From Ulva prolifera (lineage: Eukaryota; Chlorophyta; Ulvophyceae; Ulvales; Ulvaceae), in contig CM041197.1 of assembly GCA_023078555.1 (NCBI GenBank), positions 10,947,257 to 11,011,256 on the forward strand: 64,000 nt of DNA. The letters run 5' to 3'. Positions 58,001 through 64,000 of the stretch are shown here, piece by piece. Below the pieces are notes generated by a model, which saw only the letters and a list, made by a program, of their open reading frames with translations, had not been told where the DNA came from and did not search any database. The position numbers and the translations under genes are program-made. The first letter of the stretch is position 1, and the number at the start of each line of letters is the position of its first letter.

Positions 58001-61000
58001 TCGGCTCAGTAAATTTAGATTTACTTACTTTACACCTCGGCCAACACACAGCTCCGTATAACGAGCAACCAAGCACGATAGACATAATACATGTACAGGG
58101 CGAGCTGCCACCTTAACTTAAACATGCACGCAGGATCTAGGCTCTCGCAGGATGCAGGAGTCACAGGAGCCTTGATTGCCTGTGAAGCAGGGCATTTATT
58201 GGGTGCATGATCAGACGTGAAACAAACAGTACAAAGGAATACCATGCCAAGTCCTACTTCGATTAAGCTGCCATTGGGTGCAGCATTGCTCCATTGTATG
58301 TAGTCACAGATTGTATCCTGGTTTGCATCTGAATTTATATAATCACTTCATGGCAGATGCTGGTATCCGTGATGGCACGCAGCAATACTCATTGTGGGCA
58401 CATTGCCTAGACATCCATACCCAGCCTGCTCTGATCAAGCTGAGAATTGGTGCAGTGCAACTCCAGTATATGCACTCACAGATTGTATCCTGGTTTGCAT
58501 CTGAATTTATATAATCACTTCATGGCAGATGCTGGTATCCGTGATGGCACGCAGCAATACTCATTGTGGGCACATTGCCTAAACATCCACTCCCAGCCTG
58601 CTCTGATCAAGCTGAGAATCGGTGCAGTGCAACTCCAGTATATGCACTCACAGATTGTATCCTGGTGTGCATCTGAATTTAGATAATCACTTCATGGCAG
58701 ATGCTGGTATCCGTGCTAGCACGCAGCAATACTCATTGTGGCCACATTGCCTAGACATCCACTCCCAGCCTGCTCTGATCAAGCTGAGAATTGGTGCAGT
58801 GCAACTCCAGTATATGCACTCACAGATTGTATCCTGGTTTGCATCTGAATTTAGATAATCACTTCATGGCAGATGCTGGTATCCGTGATGGCACGCAACA
58901 ATACACATTGTGGGCACATTGCCTAGACATCCACTCCCAGCCTGCTCTGATCAAGCTGAGAATTGGTGCAGTGCAACTTCAGTATATGCACTCGCAGATT
59001 GTATCCTGGTTTGCATCTGAATTTATATAATCACTTCATTGCAGATGCTGGTATCCGTGATGGCACGCAGCAATACTCATTGTGGGCACATTGCCTAGAC
59101 ATCCATACCCAGCCTGCTCTGATCAAGCTGAGAATTGGTGCAGTGCAACTCCAGTATATGCACTCACATATTGTATCCTGGTTTGCATCTGAATTTATAT
59201 AATCACTTCATTGCAGATGCTGGTATCCGTGATGGCACGCAGCAATACTCATTGTGGGCACATTGCCTAGACATCCATACCCAGCCTGCTCTGATCAAGC
59301 TGAGAATTGGTGCAGTGCAACTCCAGTATATGCACTCACATATTGTATCCTGGTTTGCATCTGAATTTATATAATCACGTCATTGCAGATGCTGGTATCC
59401 GTGCTGGCACGCAACAATACACATTGTGGGCACATTGCCTAGACATCCACTCCCAGCCTGCTCTGATCAAGCTGAGAATTGGTGCAGTGCAACTTCAGTA
59501 TATGCACTCGCAGATTGTATCCTGGTTTGCATCTGAATTTATATAATCACTTCATTGCAGATGCTGGTATCCGTGCTGGCACGCAACAATACACATTGTG
59601 GGCACATTGCCTAGACATCCACTCCCAGCCTGCTCTGATCAAGCTGAGAATTGGTGCAGTGCAACTCCAGTATATGCACTCACATATTGTATCCTGGTTT
59701 GCACCTGAATTTATATAATCACGTCATTGCAGATGCTGGTATCCGTGCTGGCACGCAACAATACACATTGTGGGCACATTGCCTAAACATCCACTCCCAG
59801 CCTGCTCTGATCAAGCTGAGAATTGGTGCAGTGCTGCTCCAGTATATGAACTCACAGATTGTATCCTGGTTTGCATCTGAATTTATATAATCACTTCATG
59901 GCAGATGCTGGTATCCGTGATGGCACGCAACAATACACATTGTGGGCACATTGCCTAGACATCCACTCCCAGCCTGCTCTGATCAAGCTGAGAATTGGTG
60001 CAGTGCAACTCCAGTATATGCACTCACATATTGTATCCTGGTTTGCATCTGAATTTATATAATCACGTCATTGCAGATGCTGGTATCCGTGCTGGCACGC
60101 AACAATACACATTGTGGGCACATTGCCTAAACATCCACTCCCAGCCTGCTCTGATCAAGCTGAGAATTGGTGCAGTGCTACTCCATTCAAGCTAAAGTTC
60201 TGCACATTACTGATCCGCAGTGTGCAAATGTGAATGCACAGCAGCACTTCATGGCAGATGGCGTCACGGTGTGATGGCGCCGAGCATGTCCATACCTTGG
60301 CACGCCCCAGATTGGAGCAACAGGCTCGGCACGATACGCGCGACTGCCTCGAGATACTACTGCTTGATGCCAGTCACTTAATGCCAATTCATTTGCCGCA
60401 GGATGCGGATTGTATCATCGGGTAGGCATGTCAAAATGTTGGTTGCGAAGCTCGATGGCATGTTTTGAGGATGAACACTCCCAATATTGCATCTCTCCAC
60501 CATGTAAAGCAACCTTACACGCCTACAAGTATTTATCATTCGTCCCACCAGTTCGGATGGTTTTGCATACGACTCCGGTATAACTGGAACTTGAGGCACA
60601 ATGTAGATTTACTCTTGTGTTAGCTTTCCTCAGTCTCAGTCCACCTGCACAAGAAAACTGTGTTCGCGCGTGTCTCTCACCAATTGTGATGGATGCAGGT
60701 TCTGACCTGATAACCCGATGTATGGTGATCATGGATCAGTACCAATCCAAACGGTTGAGAAATTGCCATGAATCAAACATGGCTGGGATGTGACAGTCAT
60801 GTGATATGATTGACACTTAACTGTGCGTCATGTCAGTCGCAGTTCATACATGTATTGATTGCAAGTGCGATTCGAGGTAGCTTTGGCATATGGAACTGAA
60901 ACAACAACGCATGGATGACATACAGAATTTCACCGCATGGGCACTTACTTCTCCTCAACAAATATATTAACCGGAAACAGACCTTTGATGGGTTCATCCG

Positions 61001-64000
61001 AGGCGTACCTGTATCGGGTGCGTTCGTGGTGACGATGGGTTGACACAAAAGCATACAATCAATGCATCAAGGCATTCCTACGGAACCATCTCTCCAAACT
61101 GCGGTATCAGAAATGCAGGAGATGTTCATTCTGAGGCGGATCGGCAGAAGTTGTTGGCGAGAAGGCGGATACGATTTGCATGTGTCCGGTAAATGCAGAA
61201 CACGATCTGACGATGATACGCTTGAACGTTATGACCATCTCGATTTGCATCAGTCTGAAACACTTTGTGACATCTTGGCATGACGGGCACGCAAAGGCCG
61301 GACGCCAGGACTGTGAAACCAGCTGACCATCGGGACTGCGCCACTTGTTGTCAAGCACGGATCACAGGCGACACTGCACATCGAAAGACGCGAAAAGGTC
61401 AGGACAGGTCGATGCATGCCGCCTGTAGAAGCTGATGTCGTAAACTGATACCGTATCAAGTTGTAGTCGAGGCGAATCATTGAAGTCAAATCATGATTGC
61501 GCCGCGGGTCTGACGGGTGCCCTTCCGGACACTTGACCTGCCGTCAACGAGCGGGAACAAGATCGACGAAGTCCAGATTGTTTGGAAAACACGAACTGAT
61601 CAACTTGAAGCCCTTTTTTGTCGTTCTTTGGAGCAGTTTCAGCCCTCTGGAGAACATGTAAGGCCTGAGCACTGAACAGCTCCCGCAGAAGGCACATGTG
61701 AACAGCCTCTCGTCGCAGCCATAACTGCAATTACAGATCTGTGCCTTTGTAAGTACTCGTTATCGCTGAATCAAGGAAGCCTGATGTAGGAGCTGTACAT
61801 TCGTTCGCGTAGGCACTAACGTAGCTGCGCTTGCCCGATCGCTCCCGGAGTCAACGACCAAGCGTCGCGGAAGTCAAAACTGTGCCGAAATCCAGTATTT
61901 ACCTCGGCCCAGGATGCGCACGATTGGTTTACGGCGCTGTGCAGTCATATGGCGACGGTGCTTGCCAGCCTTTTCGAGAAATACATGGTGTGTCGCACGC
62001 TCATAATTCCGCGCATAAGGCCGGTCCCATACTTATGCGCGACCACCCAGTGCGACGTATCCCTACTAGTTGTACCCCTGTAGCCCTACAAGTAGTACCC
62101 CTGTAGCCCTGCTGGTAGTACCCCTGTAGCCCTACTATTAATATTACAATATTTGTACCGCTGTACCCCTGCTAGTAGTACCCCTGTAGCCCCTCTTGCT
62201 GCACAGTGCAGCCCATGCAGCTTGCTGACCACCAGGCCCGAATCAGCAGTGCTTCCATGCCGTCCAAGGAGCAGTACTAGTGTTGGGCCGCCATGCGGCA
62301 TTGTTGGGGCTCCCATCCCATAATTCCACTGAAGCAATCTGAATTGTTCTATGTTATCGGGCCCCATGCCCCAGCACGACGACCACCGTCAGCACTGTAT
62401 TGGCTGCTATTTTGACCCGATGCGATATCAGGATTTTGTAGGTGTGGAAGGAGGTCACGCGATGACGGTAGAATGTGCTACCGCCATGACGATAGAATGT
62501 GCCCCTCATCCTGTATGCATGGAACCTGGTTAATCACCCACTCCTGGGGCCCACTCCTGGCCAGACAACAAATTGAACAACTTTGGTTGCGTGTATGCAG
62601 AGTGCCGCGGCGCTCGCATGTCGGGAGCTGGGCTTCGAGGACGGCGTCTTTGCCAACGTCGCGTCGGTCCCGGCCAACATCACGCTGTTGCCTGCCTGGC
62701 TTGGTGCCGTGCCCTGCGTTGGGGATGAGGCGACCCTGACAGACTGTGGACCCCTGCAGTTCGGCAACACGGAGATGTGTGGCCTGACGCAGCGCCTCGT
62801 CTGCACATCCGGCGCGGAACCAGGCTCAGGTCTGCCCCTGCCAACTTCATTTGCCGTTTGCCATTAATTTGTGCCGGTTCCCATGACTCCAGCATTATCG
62901 ACCGCACTACTGTAACTTGAAAGCACATGCACAAGTGTCGCCAGGTTGAGCGTGGTGAAGTAACCCAGTGCAAATTGTTGGTACACAATTCAGTGTGTGG
63001 CAACAGGCCCTGCGCGCTCCTACATGCACTATGCAATCTCACAGCAACAGCCTTGCAGCGCTCACAGTTGATTGAGACTACTGCATAAGAAAAGAGGTTG
63101 TCTGAATCATCACCTGCTCGAATCAGGCCCCGCCAGTCCTGATGCCTCAGCTCGTACGGCTCGCATGCATTCCCAGCAGGAATCAGATGCTGAGTTTAAT
63201 ATTCCTTGCAGGCCCATCCCGGGGTGAGGCCCGTCTCACCGGCGGCAGCGCCGACCCCGGCGGCGCCTGGGCCTACGGCCGCCTCGAGGTCTCCGATGGG
63301 GAATTCTTCAGCTCCATCCGCGAGCCGAGATTCACCGAGCGGCTCGGCCGGCGCGGCGTGCAAGTCGCCTGCCGCTCCCTCGGCTTCTCTGCCGGCGCAC
63401 AGATCCTGTCCACCAGGCTGTCGGCGCTGCCGGGGCCGTCTGGAGAGGTCGACACGCTCAGCCGCATCGTGTGCCAGGGAGATGAGGCAACGCTGGCAGA
63501 CTGCGAGTTCTTGGGTGACTACTATTTCGACTACGGCCCGACCCTTGACGACGGCGCAGTGGCAATACTCTGCAGCAACCCCTCAGGTGTGCATGTGACA
63601 TGTGTAGTGAACATATCTTATGTGGCGTGACGCCTTCAGTCAAAACGCGCACTCTCGTGGGGGACATGTATTTTGCCCCGTGTCCAGACTGTTGTGTCAG
63701 AGGCATATGATATACGATGCATCGACCAGCTGCACCTAGTGATACTCAAAACTCGTTGTTTGTGCACCCCTCTGGCGGCGTACAAGTCATGCTTCCATGG
63801 ATGTTTTAGGTCCGCACAGACACAACACACGCATCTGCCTTTGGAGCAACATTTCACCGATTCATGTGCTGTGTGTATTACTCCATTCGATCTTGTAGAA
63901 CTGTAATGCTCATTAGTCTTTCGGATGAGCTAACGACGTATCAAAACTTGCAGGGTGCTCCAGCAACGACAGCTCCCCGGCCCAGGGAGATGTCCGCCTT
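46024..64000 (+). CDS. Secreted protein with eight SRCR domains, copy 3 (cut by window edge)
   Basis: Exons: 46024-46330, 46906-47135, 47601-47802, 50526-50749, 51526-51703, 52007-52224, 52416-52581, 52958-53455, 53845-54222, 54557-54711, 62601-62829, 63212-63586, and 63954 to beyond 64000. It encodes the same protein as copy 2 up to the beginning of SRCR8 and has no stop or frameshift. It shares both transposon insertions with copy 2. Differences are a 7-bp insertion in intron 1, a shorter microsatellite before exon 9, one 172-bp satellite unit less, and scattered single-base changes. Confidence 0.85.
46381..46451 (+). repeat. Short palindromic repeat in first intron, copy 3
   Basis: Counterpart of 22045-22115. 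Confidence 0.7.
48355..50230. mobile_element. 1,876-bp DNA transposon with 8-bp target duplication, copy 3
   Basis: Same element, same site and same ATTCAGAC duplication as 24012-25887. It was inherited through the unit duplication. Confidence 0.85.
53765..53812. repeat. TACGTA/GTCTAC microsatellite, copy 3
   Basis: Shorter than in copy 2 by 34 bp, longer than in copy 1. Confidence 0.85.
55134..55557 (+). CDS. Small three-exon gene inside the TA-flanked transposon, copy 3
   Basis: Exons 55134-55215, 55296-55371 and 55434-55557. Same model as copy 2, with no differences seen in the exons. Confidence 0.4.
55790..56039. repeat. 70-bp GC-rich tandem repeat, copy 3
   Basis: Counterpart of 31481-31730 with the same number of units. 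Confidence 0.9.
57990..58035 (-). repeat. Partial inverted copy of the short palindromic repeat, copy 3
   Basis: Counterpart of 33681-33726. Confidence 0.7.
58302..60191. repeat. 172-bp satellite array, 11 units, copy 3
   Basis: Same family as 33993-36053 with one unit fewer. The missing unit carries the GTGCTGCTCCAG variant, which occurs twice in copy 2 but once here. Confidence 0.95.
60195..62000. other. Right part of the TA-flanked transposon, copy 3
   Basis: Counterpart of 36060-37860; no gene fixed. Confidence 0.4.

Larger units (their letters stand above)
54813..62057. mobile_element. 7.2-kb transposon with TA target duplication, copy 3
   Basis: Same element and site as 30504-37919. 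It is 171 bp shorter because it has one satellite unit less and one extra base at about 60637. Confidence 0.8.

Noticed and set aside
21093-64000. Copies 2 and 3 as the same locus assembled twice
   Set aside because: Not excluded, but less likely: the spacer between them, the satellite number, the microsatellite and point changes differ. Read depth would decide.

Overview
The window looks like nuclear DNA of a chlorophyte green alga. The evidence is long genes split by many GT-AG introns, 5' splice sites mostly of GTGCG/GTGTG type, 3' splice sites almost all TGCAG, TGTAA as the likely polyadenylation signal, GC-rich exons in less GC-rich introns, and proline-rich linkers of algal wall-protein style. 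No species can be fixed from the sequence alone.

The window is dominated by tandem copies of one large unit. Each unit carries a 14-exon gene on the + strand for a secreted protein of about 1,290 residues: signal peptide, Arg-Pro-X linker, eight scavenger receptor cysteine-rich (SRCR) domains, and a short cysteine-containing tail. I joined the exons by hand. All reading frames and intron phases fit: every intron between domains is phase 1 and every intron inside a domain is phase 0. Copy 0 is only the damaged 3' end of a gene at 1-283. Copy 1 runs 7251-17184, copy 2 runs 21688-40846, and copy 3 starts at 46024 and runs off the right edge inside its last SRCR exon. Copies 2 and 3 are almost identical over about 24 kb. 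Copy 1 is nearly identical to copy 2 from about 10135 onward but clearly diverged before that.

The spacers hold relics and mobile DNA. Each carries the end of an unrecognised minus-strand gene (here gene Y). In the spacer after copy 0 it is a pseudogene. In the spacers after copies 1 and 2 its last codons and stop come from a short retroelement tail. Next to it sits a 5'-truncated LINE-like retroelement (R) with a 14-bp target-site duplication. The copy 2-3 spacer also contains a degenerate hAT transposon with a 67-bp perfect hairpin.

Copies 2 and 3 share two transposon insertions that copy 1 lacks. One is a 1.88-kb element with an 8-bp duplication (ATTCAGAC) in the intron before SRCR2. The other is a 7.2-7.4-kb element with a TA duplication, inserted into a minisatellite in the intron that splits SRCR6. 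The large element carries a 172-bp satellite (12 units in copy 2, 11 in copy 3), a 70-bp GC-rich array and a small three-exon gene. Bases 571-4737 have no gene I can support, apart from a 138-bp tandem repeat.
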